Positions 9,720-18,994 of a DNA stretch of 60,547 nucleotides are shown one piece after another. A program made the position numbers and the translations under genes. The notes beneath the pieces were generated by a model. The model saw nothing but the letters and a program-made list of their open reading frames with translations, did no database searches and was not told where the DNA came from. Each line of letters opens with the position of its first letter. The stretch's first letter is position 1. Source of the stretch: a virus. The stretch lies in the IMG/VR virus record IMGVR_UViG_3300009080_000013, positions 1 to 60,547 of that record. The stretch is one strand, 5' to 3'.

Positions 9720-9724
9720 TAACT

Positions 9725-11689
9725 ATGCAAAACCCATTATCAAAAGGAGGAGGTTTTACTTCCTTGAAACTATCTAGTCTCAATTCAGAAGGCAATAATA
9801 ATCATGTATGGAATTCTAAAAAAGTAAATGATATTATACATAAAGTTTCTCAAGAAGGAATGGACATACGTGGAATGCAAAATACTCCATTTAAAGAAAA
9901 CGATATTTTATTAAAAAGAGCAAATTTACCTTTTGAATACACTAAAGAAGAATGGCAAGAAATGCAAAAGTGCAAATCAGACCCAATGTATTTTTCTAAA
10001 AAGTTTGCATTCATTAGAACCCCGAAAGGTGACATGTCAGTCGAAGACGCAGGAGGGTTGCGAGATTTTCAAGAGCAATTAGTTAAGAATATGCACAACA
10101 ACAAGTTTAACATATTAATGGCTAGTAGACAGATAGGTAAAACAGTAACGACTGCTATATACATAGTATGGTTTTTATTGTTTAATAAAGAAAAGAACGT
10201 ACTAATGGTTGCCGATAATATGACAACCACTAAGGAGATAATGGAGAAACTAAGAATAGTTTTAGATAATCTGCCTTTCTTTATGAAACCTGGAATAGTT
10301 AAAATAAACGAGTCTTCTATTAGGCTAGATAATGATTGTAGATTAGTTCTTAGAACAACTACTAAAAAATCTGGTATTGGTATGACAGTAAACTTTTTGT
10401 ATATAGATGAATTTGCTCATATATCTGAATCTAACTTAGATAAGTTTTATAGAGCTATTTTACCTACTATAACGGAAGATCCTTACGCAAAAGTAGTCAT
10501 AACGTCTACTCCAAATGGAAGAAACAAATTCTGGGATATATGGTCAGATGCAGTGGATGGAGAAAATGACTACAGCCCCATGAGAGTAGATTGGTGGCAA
10601 GTACCCGGAAGAGACGAGGATTGGAAGAAAAAAACCATAGCGAATATGGGATCTGAAACAGACTTCAATCAGGAATATGGTTTACAGTTCTTTTCATCAG
10701 ATCAGCTTCTACTATCTTCAAATGATCTTCAAAAATTAGAAACATTTCAATCTAATTATGTCAATACTAGTCTAGACTTAGAAGAAGAAGATTTTTATAT
10801 AAATGATTTTCTAAGCTTTCATAAGAAATATAAAGATTTTACACTTAGTGATTTTAAAAATGATCCTTCATATTATGTGTTTTCAATAGATACAGCCGAT
10901 GGAATGGATCAAGATTACTCAGTGTTAAATATCTTTAAAATAGTAACATTACCTATTAAAGACCTAATCAAGCATAAAAATAATATTAAAAGTGAACTTG
11001 ATTGCGTGTCTATGGTTCAAGTAGGTAAATTTAGGTCTAACACATTAAACATTAATGATTTCTCTATAACATGTGAAAAAATAATATACGATATATTTAA
11101 TCCAGAAAAGGTGCGTATTGTTTTAGAACTAAATCATAAAGGTGATATTTTACATAATAGATTCTCTTTAAATGAACAGTATTGGTGGGGTCAAATGGTT
11201 CACACTAAACATACAGAACTTTCTAAAAACATAAAGGCCGGAGTAAGACTAGGACCAACTAACAAATTAAAGTACTGTGAAAAATTTAGATATTACGTAT
11301 CAATTAATAAAATATTGATTACTTGTTATGAAACTTATTTAGAACTATCTTCATTTGGAAGAACTAGAGGAGGTTCTTATAGATGCCAAAGCGGAAACGA
11401 TGACTTAGCTATGACATGCGTAAATACTTCCCCTCTTTTTGATTCACCTCAGTTTTGGGAAATAGGAGGAGAAGTATACGAAAATACATCAGAAGAGTAT
11501 AAAAATGAACTTTACGAAAAAGTATTAGACGTAAAAACAGAAAAAAAGGCTTTTGATTTTGACAGACTAAACGATCTAAATAATCAATTAAACCCTAAAG
11601 AATTTAAAGCTTCCGATAAAAAAAGTGTATTTGACGTAAATCATTTAAATAAAATTAATAAAATTTCAAAAAATTTTTATAATTCTTAG
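9725..11689 (+). CDS. Terminase large subunit (T4 gp17-like)
   Basis: 654 residues. ATPase domain: Walker A is MASRQIGKTVTTAIY (about residue 135), Walker B is VNFLYIDEFAHI, and the coupling motif is VITSTPNGRNKFWDIW. RNase H-fold nuclease: first catalytic Asp in FSIDTADGMDQDYSVL, a middle acidic position in IVLELNHKGD, and the third in GNDDLAMTC. Together these define the DNA-packaging motor that translocates and cuts concatemeric phage DNA. The C-terminal 70 residues are Lys/Asn-rich and may bind the portal. Length and motif spacing fit the gp17 family. It follows the candidate small terminase directly. Confidence 0.95.
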   Translation: MQNPLSKGGGFTSLKLSSLNSEGNNNHVWNSKKVNDIIHKVSQEGMDIRGMQNTPFKENDILLKRANLPFEYTKEEWQEMQKCKSDPMYFSKKFAFIRTPKGDMSVEDAGGLRDFQEQLVKNMHNNKFNILMASRQIGKTVTTAIYIVWFLLFNKEKNVLMVADNMTTTKEIMEKLRIVLDNLPFFMKPGIVKINESSIRLDNDCRLVLRTTTKKSGIGMTVNFLYIDEFAHISESNLDKFYRAILPTITEDPYAKVVITSTPNGRNKFWDIWSDAVDGENDYSPMRVDWWQVPGRDEDWKKKTIANMGSETDFNQEYGLQFFSSDQLLLSSNDLQKLETFQSNYVNTSLDLEEEDFYINDFLSFHKKYKDFTLSDFKNDPSYYVFSIDTADGMDQDYSVLNIFKIVTLPIKDLIKHKNNIKSELDCVSMVQVGKFRSNTLNINDFSITCEKIIYDIFNPEKVRIVLELNHKGDILHNRFSLNEQYWWGQMVHTKHTELSKNIKAGVRLGPTNKLKYCEKFRYYVSINKILITCYETYLELSSFGRTRGGSYRCQSGNDDLAMTCVNTSPLFDSPQFWEIGGEVYENTSEEYKNELYEKVLDVKTEKKAFDFDRLNDLNNQLNPKEFKASDKKSVFDVNHLNKINKISKNFYNS

Positions 11690-11696
11690 CGTTAAT

Positions 11697-11718
11697 TAAG
11701 TATAATATTCTTATATTT
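11697..11718 (+). promoter_or_regulatory. Putative phage promoter (GTATAATA class)
   Basis: AAGTATAATATTCTTATATT lies about 25-45 bases before the ATG at 11743, in the short gap after the terminase gene. It matches the recurrent TTWAGTATAATAT element. Assigned by recurrence only. Confidence 0.45.
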
Positions 11719-11742
11719 AAACATAATTAAAAATAAACCCAC

Positions 11743-12045
11743 ATGAAAGAAATAATTTTATCAGAATTAGATGAAACCCTAGGAGATTTCTTAGTACAAA
11801 ATAAAGATGTTGTTTACACGGCTCTTCTAGACTCTATAGAAAAAGAATATCTAAATAAAACTTCACTCGCAGTTGATATTCTACAAATAAACGCTACCGA
11901 AGATACAACACATATAACGTTAGCTAGAGAAGATTGGGTCAAAGGTCTTGAAAAAGCAATTAATTATTTTAAAAAACCTGAAATCGAAGAATATGAAAAA
12001 TGCCAACGATGTCTAAACATCATTAATGAACTTCTTAAACAGTAA
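11743..12045 (+). CDS. Hypothetical protein
   Basis: 100 residues, acidic and predominantly helical. The C-terminal half includes the pair CQRC (about residues 86-89), too little for a zinc site on its own. No family recognised. It is preceded by a GTATAATA element and followed by the sigma factor gene, so it may be co-transcribed with it. Confidence 0.6.
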   Translation: MKEIILSELDETLGDFLVQNKDVVYTALLDSIEKEYLNKTSLAVDILQINATEDTTHITLAREDWVKGLEKAINYFKKPEIEEYEKCQRCLNIINELLKQ

Positions 12046-12094
12046 ATAATACTTTTTACCTAACATAACAACAACAACAAAAATAAACATAAAT

Positions 12095-12760
12095 ATGCCT
12101 GCTTTTGATGAGATCAATAAAAAAATAAACAACCGAATACAAGAAATAGCTGTACTAATATATAGAAAAGAACATACTAATAGGGAATATGAAGAAATAG
12201 CCGAACTAGTATACCCAAAATTAAAATATCACATTTGGAAATTTTGCAAAAACGACTTAGATACAGAAGAAGCTCTTCATTTTACTCTAGTAAAGATATT
12301 CAATAACATGGAAAAATACAATCCAGGTTCAGGTAGATTTACCACATGGGCTTTTACAATAGCTAGAAATGAAACTTTGTATTACTTAGATAGAAAATAT
12401 AAAGATATCCCAAGATACATTGAAATATCTTCCTTATATGAAGACAATAATTATAACGATTCTCTATCGGTAACTGACAAAGTGAATAGTCAAAACGAAG
12501 TTACTGAAATCTTTAATAGAACTATAAATGAAATATTTAATTTAGAAGATGAACTTCTAAAGAACATAGCTATTGATAAAATGGTAAACAATACAAAGGT
12601 TAAAGAAATAGCTTTAAAATATGATATGCCAGAAAACACAGTAAAGACCAAACTTAGAAAAGCTAGGTTCGAAATAAGAAAATCAGTAATTAAAAAAGAT
12701 CCAGACGTAAACAGAAAATTATCAGATTCTTTACCTGACTTTAAAATAAAATCAAAATGA
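12095..12760 (+). CDS. RNA polymerase sigma factor, ECF-type, phage-encoded
   Basis: 221 residues. A region 2-like stretch around residues 75-110 contains GSGRFTTWAFTIARNETLYY, the helix that contacts the -10 element and core polymerase. Region 4 near residues 170-195 reads EIALKYDMPENTVKTKLRKA, a canonical helix-turn-helix for the -35 side. No region 1 or 3 is visible, so it is of the compact ECF/gp55-like kind. It sits in the middle of the virion gene block after the terminase, which suggests it redirects host polymerase to late promoters, as gp55 does in T4. Its stop overlaps the next start (ATGA). The recurrent GTATAATA elements are candidate targets; that link is inferred. Confidence 0.85.
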   Translation: MPAFDEINKKINNRIQEIAVLIYRKEHTNREYEEIAELVYPKLKYHIWKFCKNDLDTEEALHFTLVKIFNNMEKYNPGSGRFTTWAFTIARNETLYYLDRKYKDIPRYIEISSLYEDNNYNDSLSVTDKVNSQNEVTEIFNRTINEIFNLEDELLKNIAIDKMVNNTKVKEIALKYDMPENTVKTKLRKARFEIRKSVIKKDPDVNRKLSDSLPDFKIKSK

Positions 12761-13281
12761 AAAATATAATAATAAGCATAAGTCCGATTAATATAATACG
12801 TAGAATCATATACATGATTAAAGAATTCTATCTGTTTATATTCTACATAAGAAAGTTAAAGAAAATAGAAAGTGAACTCGTTAGTAATAAAATATTTAAG
12901 TACTCTTGGTTTTCTTATGTAAAAGCTATTAATTTGAAAGCAGAAACTCTATCACTAGTTAATAAACCATACGAAGAATTAGAAGAAGATCAAAAAAAAG
13001 AACTTGAAAAACTAGAATTAAGCTTTATCAGTAGAGAAATTTCTAAACATAATGATATTTTTATTAAAGCTGACATAATAGAATTAATAAAAACCAAAGC
13101 TGTTAGGGTAAAAGATAGCGATTTCTATGGATATATGGTAGAAATATCCTTTAATTGGAAAAACGCTTCATTATATAATTTTCTAAGAACATTTTTTCAT
13201 ATAATATTATGGACATTAATTCTTTTTATGCTTCCTTACAATTTTATCTATGAATACGTGATCTCTTTTTTTAATAAATAA
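12757..13281 (+). CDS. Membrane-anchored hypothetical protein
   Basis: 174 residues, coupled to the sigma gene by a four-base overlap. There is a hydrophobic, basic N-terminus, a charged helical middle (YEELEEDQKKELEKLEL) and a strong C-terminal hydrophobic pair (TFFHIILWTLILFMLPYNFI). No family recognised. It could be an inner-membrane protein of the lysis group that follows. Confidence 0.55.
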   Translation: MKNIIISISPINIIRRIIYMIKEFYLFIFYIRKLKKIESELVSNKIFKYSWFSYVKAINLKAETLSLVNKPYEELEEDQKKELEKLELSFISREISKHNDIFIKADIIELIKTKAVRVKDSDFYGYMVEISFNWKNASLYNFLRTFFHIILWTLILFMLPYNFIYEYVISFFNK

Positions 13282-13298
13282 AAATAAATAATATTAAT

Positions 13299-13622
13299 AT
13301 GAAAATTAAGGAAATTGTTTCTAAATGGATTTGGCAAATACTAACTATTTTATTTGTAATGTTATATTTAGGCAAAGGCTGTACTAGTAAAAAAATATCT
13401 AAAGTTAATTCTAAAATAGATAAAACTAATCTTGAATTGATAAACTCAGTAGACTCTTTAACTACTGAAATAGGAAATCTTAAGGGGTCATCTGCTACTA
13501 AAAAAGAAGTAACAAATATTATGGAAAGTGTAATGTTAGACTATTTGATATATGAAGATGATTTAGATAAAGGAAAAACAAGCCTATCTGAAATAAAAAA
13601 TAAGATAGAATTAAATGATTGA
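13299..13622 (+). CDS. Small membrane protein with coiled coil (possible lysis protein)
   Basis: 107 residues: short basic N-terminus, one transmembrane helix (IWQILTILFVMLYLG), then a coiled-coil ectodomain (KVNSKIDKTNLELINSVDSL). This is the topology of an inner-membrane spanin or similar envelope protein. The Cys after LGKG does not sit in a proper lipobox. Its 3' end overlaps the next gene by 8 bases. Function inferred from topology only. Confidence 0.5.
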   Translation: MKIKEIVSKWIWQILTILFVMLYLGKGCTSKKISKVNSKIDKTNLELINSVDSLTTEIGNLKGSSATKKEVTNIMESVMLDYLIYEDDLDKGKTSLSEIKNKIELND

Positions 13623-14343
13623 ATGGATTAAAAATAATAAAATTACGTTAATTAGAAATTCCTTTTTACTACCTATATTACTTGTAGTTATAATGTCTAT
13701 TAGTCATGTCGTAAGTTGGTATGACATAGGTAATCCTTTATCATGGGCCATTTATCTATCGGTTGCTATAGAAATTTTTGCGCTTGCGTCAGTATCTGCT
13801 GCGTCTATTAAGATTAGCAAAGGAAGCATATGGTTTTTGTTTATAATGGTTACATTAATTCAAATCATTGGAAATGTGTTTTATGAGTTTAAGGAAATAT
13901 CGTTAAATGAATCTGGTTTTCTATCATGGGTTGAATTAGTTTCTCCCTGGTTTGAGGATTGGGAATTACTAGATCATAGGAGACTTTTAGCTCTTATACA
14001 GGGCGGTACTTTACCTATAATGTCTCTTACCTCTTTGCATTTCTATATACAATTTAATGAAAACATTCAAGATAAAGACAATTTAATAGACGAAGAATCA
14101 AATCTGTCTAAAACAGAAGAATCAGAACCCGATGAAACCACAGATCTAGCGTCTGGCTCCAATTTGCATGCTGAAGTTACAGAAAAAGTTTCATCTAAAA
14201 AACAATATGAAGATACTTTATTTGAAACTAGCAATGTATCGGATCCAAACAGATATATAAATAAAACGGATCATGATTTAAAAGTATCTAAAGGTACTCA
14301 TAAAAAATCAGATGAACGTCCTCAAAAGAATTGGGGAAAATAA
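13615..14343 (+). CDS. Polytopic membrane protein
   Basis: 242 residues with about four hydrophobic segments (NSFLLPILLVVIMSISHVV; PLSWAIYLSVAIEIFALASV; IWFLFIMVTLIQIIGNVFY; LIQGGTLPIMSLTSLHFYI), followed by a ~90-residue charged cytoplasmic or periplasmic tail rich in Glu, Ser and Lys. No family recognised. Similar four-helix membrane proteins with long tails occur in Bacteroidetes phages with unknown role. It is coupled to the preceding small membrane protein. Confidence 0.6.
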   Translation: MIEWIKNNKITLIRNSFLLPILLVVIMSISHVVSWYDIGNPLSWAIYLSVAIEIFALASVSAASIKISKGSIWFLFIMVTLIQIIGNVFYEFKEISLNESGFLSWVELVSPWFEDWELLDHRRLLALIQGGTLPIMSLTSLHFYIQFNENIQDKDNLIDEESNLSKTEESEPDETTDLASGSNLHAEVTEKVSSKKQYEDTLFETSNVSDPNRYINKTDHDLKVSKGTHKKSDERPQKNWGK

Positions 14344-14354
14344 AATAGTAACTA

Positions 14355-14915
14355 ATGGGTAACTGTAAAGGAGATTGTGTCAATGGTTTATGTGCATGTT
14401 CAACTGTTGCAACTAAGGCTTTACTTACATTAAAGGATAGTTGTTTTGCAATAGGAGATTGTGAAAAAACAATAGGTAAAATATGCTTAGATGATTTTGC
14501 ATATCCAGTAGATGGAAAACAGTGCATGCAACTTGAAATACCTAAAGCTGAAGTTGGAGCTGAGTGGAATTCGTTAACTTTATTTGATAATAAAATAATA
14601 CTAGCATCTCCTTCTGAAGATTTAGATCCTAATATTTCTTACGTAAGAGGTATTGTATTAAAAGTAATGTATGAACATGAAGATGAAAATTTAGAAGAAG
14701 TGCCTTTGAAATATAAAAAGTCATATATAACTATTACAGATGCATCTGGTAAAGAATCTACGTACCCTTTATATAATTTCTTTAGTATCTTTACTAACCC
14801 TGTTACTAATGACCCTTCTGATTTTATAAATAAAATAGTTATTAGTAACCCTAGTACTAGATATAGCTTTAAAGTAGACGCTCTTTTAATCTATACTAAA
14901 ACAAGTACGTTATAA
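14355..14915 (+). CDS. Putative structural protein with Cys-rich N-terminus
   Basis: 186 residues. The first 60 residues hold nine cysteines (CKGDC, CACS, C-AIGDC, C-LDD, C-MQ), suggestive of metal binding or disulfides. The remainder is beta-rich (ISYVRGIVLKVMYEH, KKSYITITDASG). No family recognised. It opens a run of tail/neck-like genes and is 15 bases ahead of the next. Confidence 0.55.
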   Translation: MGNCKGDCVNGLCACSTVATKALLTLKDSCFAIGDCEKTIGKICLDDFAYPVDGKQCMQLEIPKAEVGAEWNSLTLFDNKIILASPSEDLDPNISYVRGIVLKVMYEHEDENLEEVPLKYKKSYITITDASGKESTYPLYNFFSIFTNPVTNDPSDFINKIVISNPSTRYSFKVDALLIYTKTSTL

Positions 14916-14930
14916 AAAAATATTAAGTAA

Positions 14931-15368
14931 ATGGTATCTATAGAAAGCGCAACAGAATTAATACAATTAGAACACTATAGTTCAGGAGGAGCAAATGTTG
15001 ATTATATCCCAACCTGGATAAGCACAGATAAAAGAGGTCACAGTACATCGATTGGCTATTGGCAGATAGGTTCAACAAACCAACAAGGTCTCACATATTC
15101 TCCAGTGTACAAGGTTATATTTGCTGATTTATCATTAGTCACTGCGACTCATGTAAAAGTATGGGGAATAAGTAATACCACTGACGATGCCGCTATTTTT
15201 CCAATAAACTTTTTTAAAGGATCAGTAGCGCCTAATCATGGTAATCCTGTTCTTGATATTTACTTAAATAAATTTGAATTTACAGACGCAACGGGAAATG
15301 TGGTAGTTCCTGGAGGAACTTATTCTATCATAGGCTGTAAGAAAAAGTCAATGCCTATCAGCTATTAA
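14931..15368 (+). CDS. Virion protein, short paralogue of the lamin-tail protein
   Basis: 145 residues. N-terminal tag MVSIESATELIQLE, then a ~120-residue domain beginning YIPTWISTDKRGHSTSIGYW and ending KKKSMPISY. The next gene repeats both parts (tag SKSASELISL; domain YIPTWISTDKRGESTSIGYW). The domain has an immunoglobulin-like beta pattern, with HVKVWGISN and LDIYLNKFEF. I do not recognise its family; a neck, whisker or tail decoration role is inferred from context. The two genes are a tandem duplication. Confidence 0.6.
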   Translation: MVSIESATELIQLEHYSSGGANVDYIPTWISTDKRGHSTSIGYWQIGSTNQQGLTYSPVYKVIFADLSLVTATHVKVWGISNTTDDAAIFPINFFKGSVAPNHGNPVLDIYLNKFEFTDATGNVVVPGGTYSIIGCKKKSMPISY

Positions 15369-15383
15369 AATAAGATTAATAAT

Positions 15384-16367
15384 ATGATAAGCAAATCTGC
15401 CTCTGAGTTAATTAGTTTAAACCCAATCCCTGCGAACCAGGGTACTTCTTCTAATTTAGTTATTGCGGAAGTATTATATGATGCAGTAGGTACTGATACT
15501 AATTTAGAATGGATAGTTTTATACAACCCAACTAACACAACAGTTGATATATCTAATTATAAAGTTCAAACTGCCGGATCTTCTTTTAATACTCAAAGTA
15601 TCATATCTTCTAATAATTCAATAAAACCCTATTCTTATTTTTTAATAGCAGAGACTTTAACAGGTTCCGGAATCAATGCAGATTTTGTAACAGGAGCAAT
15701 GGACTTTCAAAACGGAGGATCCTCAACTGATGGTATTAGAATATTAGATTCATCTGATCAAATAGTAGATACATTATTATATGATTCTCCTAATACTAAT
15801 AACTTACCTGATAATACTGGAAACCCTGGGACTAGCTTTGCTATTGATGTATCGGCTGGGCGATCTTTAAAAAGAAAAAGTAATTCTTCGGGATATGTAG
15901 AAGGACAAGGAAATGGCTATCAAACTGATAAATCTGGAGATGACTTCTTAAGCAACGCTGTTCCTACTCCTAAAAATTCTAATAGTTCTATTGAAAGAAT
16001 AGATACCATAGATTATATTCCAACATGGATAAGCACGGATAAACGAGGAGAAAGTACTTCAATTGGGTACTGGCAAACGGGATCAACTATACAGCATGGA
16101 GTTACTTACTCTCCCGTCTATCGAGTTTCCTTCGATAACATATCCGACTTATCAACTGACGGCATAACGGGTATAAAAATATGGGGAATAAGTAATGAAG
16201 GCGAAGATGCTCCAATATTTCCACTAACATACCTTTTAGAGCATCCTATTCTAGATATATATTTAAAACAGCTTCAATTTGTTGATATCAACGGTGAAGG
16301 AGTAGATACACGTCAGTTTTACAATATAACTGGATATAAAAAAATAAAACATCCTATTAATTACTAA
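15384..16367 (+). CDS. Virion protein with inserted lamin-tail (LTD) domain
   Basis: 327 residues in three parts. Residues 1-15 match the N-terminal tag of the preceding gene. Residues ~20-200 look like a lamin-tail domain: LVIAEVLYDAVGTDTNLEWI, VLYNPTNTTVDISNYKV, YFLIAETL, GIRILDSSDQIVDTLLYDS and a terminal GRSLKRKS. Residues ~205-327 match the whole domain of the 145-residue paralogue. LTD domains are found in secreted and surface bacterial proteins, often as Ig-like adhesion or DNA-binding modules. Here it is placed between the anchor tag and the shared domain, so it probably projects from the virion. The stop overlaps the next ATG. Confidence 0.7.
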   Translation: MISKSASELISLNPIPANQGTSSNLVIAEVLYDAVGTDTNLEWIVLYNPTNTTVDISNYKVQTAGSSFNTQSIISSNNSIKPYSYFLIAETLTGSGINADFVTGAMDFQNGGSSTDGIRILDSSDQIVDTLLYDSPNTNNLPDNTGNPGTSFAIDVSAGRSLKRKSNSSGYVEGQGNGYQTDKSGDDFLSNAVPTPKNSNSSIERIDTIDYIPTWISTDKRGESTSIGYWQTGSTIQHGVTYSPVYRVSFDNISDLSTDGITGIKIWGISNEGEDAPIFPLTYLLEHPILDIYLKQLQFVDINGEGVDTRQFYNITGYKKIKHPINY

Positions 16368-16864
16368 TGGACTTTATATACGAAAATAACATAGTGATGA
16401 CTGCTGCACAGCACAGAAACTTCTCAAAAGGTTTACCTTTTTACGGAGAAAAGGGAGACTTTAATTTTGTAATGGGTAGAAGCCAGTTTACGCCAGGTAT
16501 ATCTATTAAAATACTTCCTCTTAGCGATCTATCTAGAAACGCAGATGTAGGTGTAACTGATTTTAGACAGTATGTAAATACTATTAATAATATGTTTAAA
16601 CCGGGAGATAGAATAAGAGGTATTGAGATGAATTCTATGCTAAGCGATAGGAATGAAGATGGAACTCAAGTAGTAGGAAAATTTGATAAGATTAAAGTAG
16701 ATTATAAAAACGAACAAATTAGAGCTTTTGTAAAAGATCCGTCTACATTAAAGACTAAAGAAGTGTATCCAGATACAATGGAACGTTTAATGGAAAATTC
16801 AAAATACACACCTACTTATTCTAGATTAATACCTGATTTCGAATCTTTTATATCTAATATTTAG
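16367..16864 (+). CDS. Putative virion/assembly protein
   Basis: 165 residues, start overlapping the preceding stop (TAATG). Mixed alpha/beta with an OB-like middle section (FKPGDRIRGIEMNSML ... VVGKFDKIKVDYKNEQIRAF). No family recognised. Coupling to the lamin-tail protein suggests the two work together. It ends convergently with the next gene, sharing four bases. Confidence 0.55.
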   Translation: MDFIYENNIVMTAAQHRNFSKGLPFYGEKGDFNFVMGRSQFTPGISIKILPLSDLSRNADVGVTDFRQYVNTINNMFKPGDRIRGIEMNSMLSDRNEDGTQVVGKFDKIKVDYKNEQIRAFVKDPSTLKTKEVYPDTMERLMENSKYTPTYSRLIPDFESFISNI

Positions 16865-17670
16865 CCTATTACTTTTTTAATTTGATCAGCGTTTAAAGGA
16901 ACTGTTGATATTCTTAACGATTCTCTAGGGATTACAAAACTTATATCCGAACCTGCCACTTTTTTCAATTCACTTAAGGGTTTTATAGTATAGATGACAC
17001 TGCTTCCTAAAGGGTTGTTCATATAGGTTCCCCAATGAATCTTTACCTTATTATTAACTATTTGTATTCTGACTCTTGCTCCTATTTTATAAGAAGGGCT
17101 ATTTAGAACGATAGATTTTGGAACTATATTAATCACTGCTTCTTTATCATTCAAGGAAATAGTATAGTTTGCTACAAATTTAGCATTTACATTAATACTT
17201 AATGATGCTCCATCGAATACACCGTCCGGTATAGAACATGAAATTTTAAAATTAGCTTCTCCTTTTACGTTTTTTTCTCCAAAGGATAAAAGCTTAGCCT
17301 TTGTTAAAATAGCTTTATAATCTATATTTAGATAACCAGCGTCGAAGCCTGCCACGTTTACTTTCTTACTATGTCTATTACTAACAACAGTTTTAGGAGT
17401 TTTTTTACTTAATAATATATTAGTATTGTTTTTAACAGATTCCATTAGCCCAGGATTGTTTTGTAAATATCTACCAACATCGGATGGTTTAAAGTTACTA
17501 AAATTAGGATCTGCCATTGGAAAATGTTTCAATATAACATCTCTTTTACCCATCTTAGATAATTCTCCTGAATCTACTGTATCTCCTCTTTTTAAAAACT
17601 TAATACAATTTGTTTTCCAAGCATTAGAAAGCGGTTTACTTTCTTCAAATATTTTTCTAATATATTTCAT
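16861..17670 (-). CDS. Hypothetical protein (isolated minus-strand gene)
   Basis: 269 residues. The N-terminal third is helical and basic (MKYIRKIFEESKPLSNAWK). The C-terminal two thirds are a beta-rich domain (VNAKFVANYTISL, YKIGARVRIQIVNNKVKIHW). No family recognised. It is the only minus-strand gene in the 7-29.7 kb block, wedged between rightward operons with a promoter-sized gap upstream, which suggests separate regulation or later insertion. The first eleven residues include FEES, a weak resemblance to the capsid-targeting leaders found further right. Confidence 0.6.
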   Translation of the reverse strand: MKYIRKIFEESKPLSNAWKTNCIKFLKRGDTVDSGELSKMGKRDVILKHFPMADPNFSNFKPSDVGRYLQNNPGLMESVKNNTNILLSKKTPKTVVSNRHSKKVNVAGFDAGYLNIDYKAILTKAKLLSFGEKNVKGEANFKISCSIPDGVFDGASLSINVNAKFVANYTISLNDKEAVINIVPKSIVLNSPSYKIGARVRIQIVNNKVKIHWGTYMNNPLGSSVIYTIKPLSELKKVAGSDISFVIPRESLRISTVPLNADQIKKVIG

Positions 17671-17715
17671 GTAATGTATATGTTTATATATCTTAGCAAA
17701 AACTTTACCTAATCA

Positions 17716-17737
17716 TTTTTGTATAATATCTTTATAG
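17716..17737 (+). promoter_or_regulatory. Putative phage promoter (GTATAATA class)
   Basis: ATTTTTGTATAATATCTTTA in the divergent gap 17671-17758, about 25-40 bases before the ATG at 17759. It matches the recurrent element. Confidence 0.45.
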
Positions 17738-17758
17738 ATAATAAAAAAACGCTTAAAT

Positions 17759-18760
17759 ATGAACAATCAAGATGAAGCATTTAAAGATGCGTTAAATCAC
17801 ATTGAATCTAATAGTGAAATAGAATATGATAAATCTGAAGAACAAACAGAAGAACAAACAGAAGAACCTAAGAAGAAAACTAGTTTAGGAAAAGCTTCTA
17901 CTTCAAAAACCGTGGATACAATGGCTAATGAATCTGGTTGGAAATTAGTGGCTCTTAATACGCTACCTTCTAACGGTTTATTATACGACGATAATATTGA
18001 AATTTTAATAAAATCAGCCAAAACAAAAGAAATACGTCATTGGTCTACTATAGATGAATATGATCCAATAGATGTTTCCGATAAAATAGCATTTATAACA
18101 GACTCTTGTTGTAGATTAAACGTAAAAGGTGTAATTAAAAATTTAAACTCTAATGACATATTAGAGATTGATAAATATCAAATATTATTTAAAATACACA
18201 GGTTGACTTTTCCAAATAACGAAAACACTTTAAAAGCAAATATTAAATGTTCAAATAAAAAGTGTGGTCATGTTAATCATGTTCCAGTAAGCGACACTAA
18301 CCTTAAAGGGTTTGATTTTCCAGAAGAGTTAATGGAATGGTACTCTCAAGAAGAAAAATGTTTTGTAATTGCTTCTGAAAAATTAATGGAAACATTTAAA
18401 ATATATCTTCCAACTATTGGAACTACTAAAATAATGAATGATTACAATGCTCTCTGTAAAAGAAGAGGTATAGGTGAGGATAAAGCATTTAATAAAATAG
18501 CCCCGTACCTTGTACCTAATTGGAGAGAATTTGGAGCAAACGACCTTATAGACTTAAGAAGTCAAGCTTCTAGATGGCATGAAAATAAATTTATTTTTTT
18601 ACATAAAGCATGCGAAATGCTTGAAAAAAATTCAAAGAATAAAGTCTTAGGAATTTGTGAAAAATGTAGTACTAAAATGGCTTCTTCAATTTTTTTGGGA
18701 GGAAGCTTCACTGCAAAAGATATTTTCATTGTTTCAACTAGACTTAGAGATCTTATTTGA
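17759..18760 (+). CDS. T4-type baseplate protein (gp26/gp51-like family)
   Basis: 333 residues. After an acidic, low-complexity N-terminus with an EEQTEEQTEE repeat (residues 24-36), the core reads ALNTLPSNGLLYDDNIEILI, the phrase typical of T4-like baseplate hub or hub-chaperone proteins (LPS.G.LY). A four-Cys/His ribbon follows (CSNKKCGHVNHVP), with a late Cys pair CEKCS. In T4 this family acts in baseplate hub assembly. The stop is TGA at 18758-18760, showing that TGA is a stop codon in this phage. The next small gene starts seven bases later. Confidence 0.65.
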   Translation: MNNQDEAFKDALNHIESNSEIEYDKSEEQTEEQTEEPKKKTSLGKASTSKTVDTMANESGWKLVALNTLPSNGLLYDDNIEILIKSAKTKEIRHWSTIDEYDPIDVSDKIAFITDSCCRLNVKGVIKNLNSNDILEIDKYQILFKIHRLTFPNNENTLKANIKCSNKKCGHVNHVPVSDTNLKGFDFPEELMEWYSQEEKCFVIASEKLMETFKIYLPTIGTTKIMNDYNALCKRRGIGEDKAFNKIAPYLVPNWREFGANDLIDLRSQASRWHENKFIFLHKACEMLEKNSKNKVLGICEKCSTKMASSIFLGGSFTAKDIFIVSTRLRDLI

Positions 18761-18767
18761 TATAAAC

Positions 18768-18971
18768 ATGGAATTAGCGGTGAAGCTTAACCAAAGCTTT
18801 GATACCCTTTATGAATTAGACTTTTTAGAATATTCTATGCTAGTCGCTTCTATAAAAAGAAAAATTATAAAGAAAAACGAAGAAAATGCCAAAGCTACTG
18901 ATACTATACATTTTGACAATAGTAAACCTACTAAACTTGGAATACCCGATAATCTAAAACAAGGTAGATAA
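18768..18971 (+). CDS. Small hypothetical protein
   Basis: 67 residues when started at the ATG at 18768 (MELAVKLNQSFDTLYELDFL), just after the previous stop. An upstream start at 18657 would lie inside the preceding gene and read an unlikely sequence. Helical and basic. In T4-like phages a small helical protein often follows the gp26-like gene; whether this one is related cannot be told. Confidence 0.6.
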   Translation: MELAVKLNQSFDTLYELDFLEYSMLVASIKRKIIKKNEENAKATDTIHFDNSKPTKLGIPDNLKQGR

Positions 18972-18994
18972 ATAATAAAAACACGCGTAGTGCA

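Noticed and set aside
13299-13622. Lipoprotein signal in the coiled-coil membrane protein
   Set aside because: The Cys is preceded by G-K-G, which does not fit a lipobox, so a plain membrane anchor is more likely.
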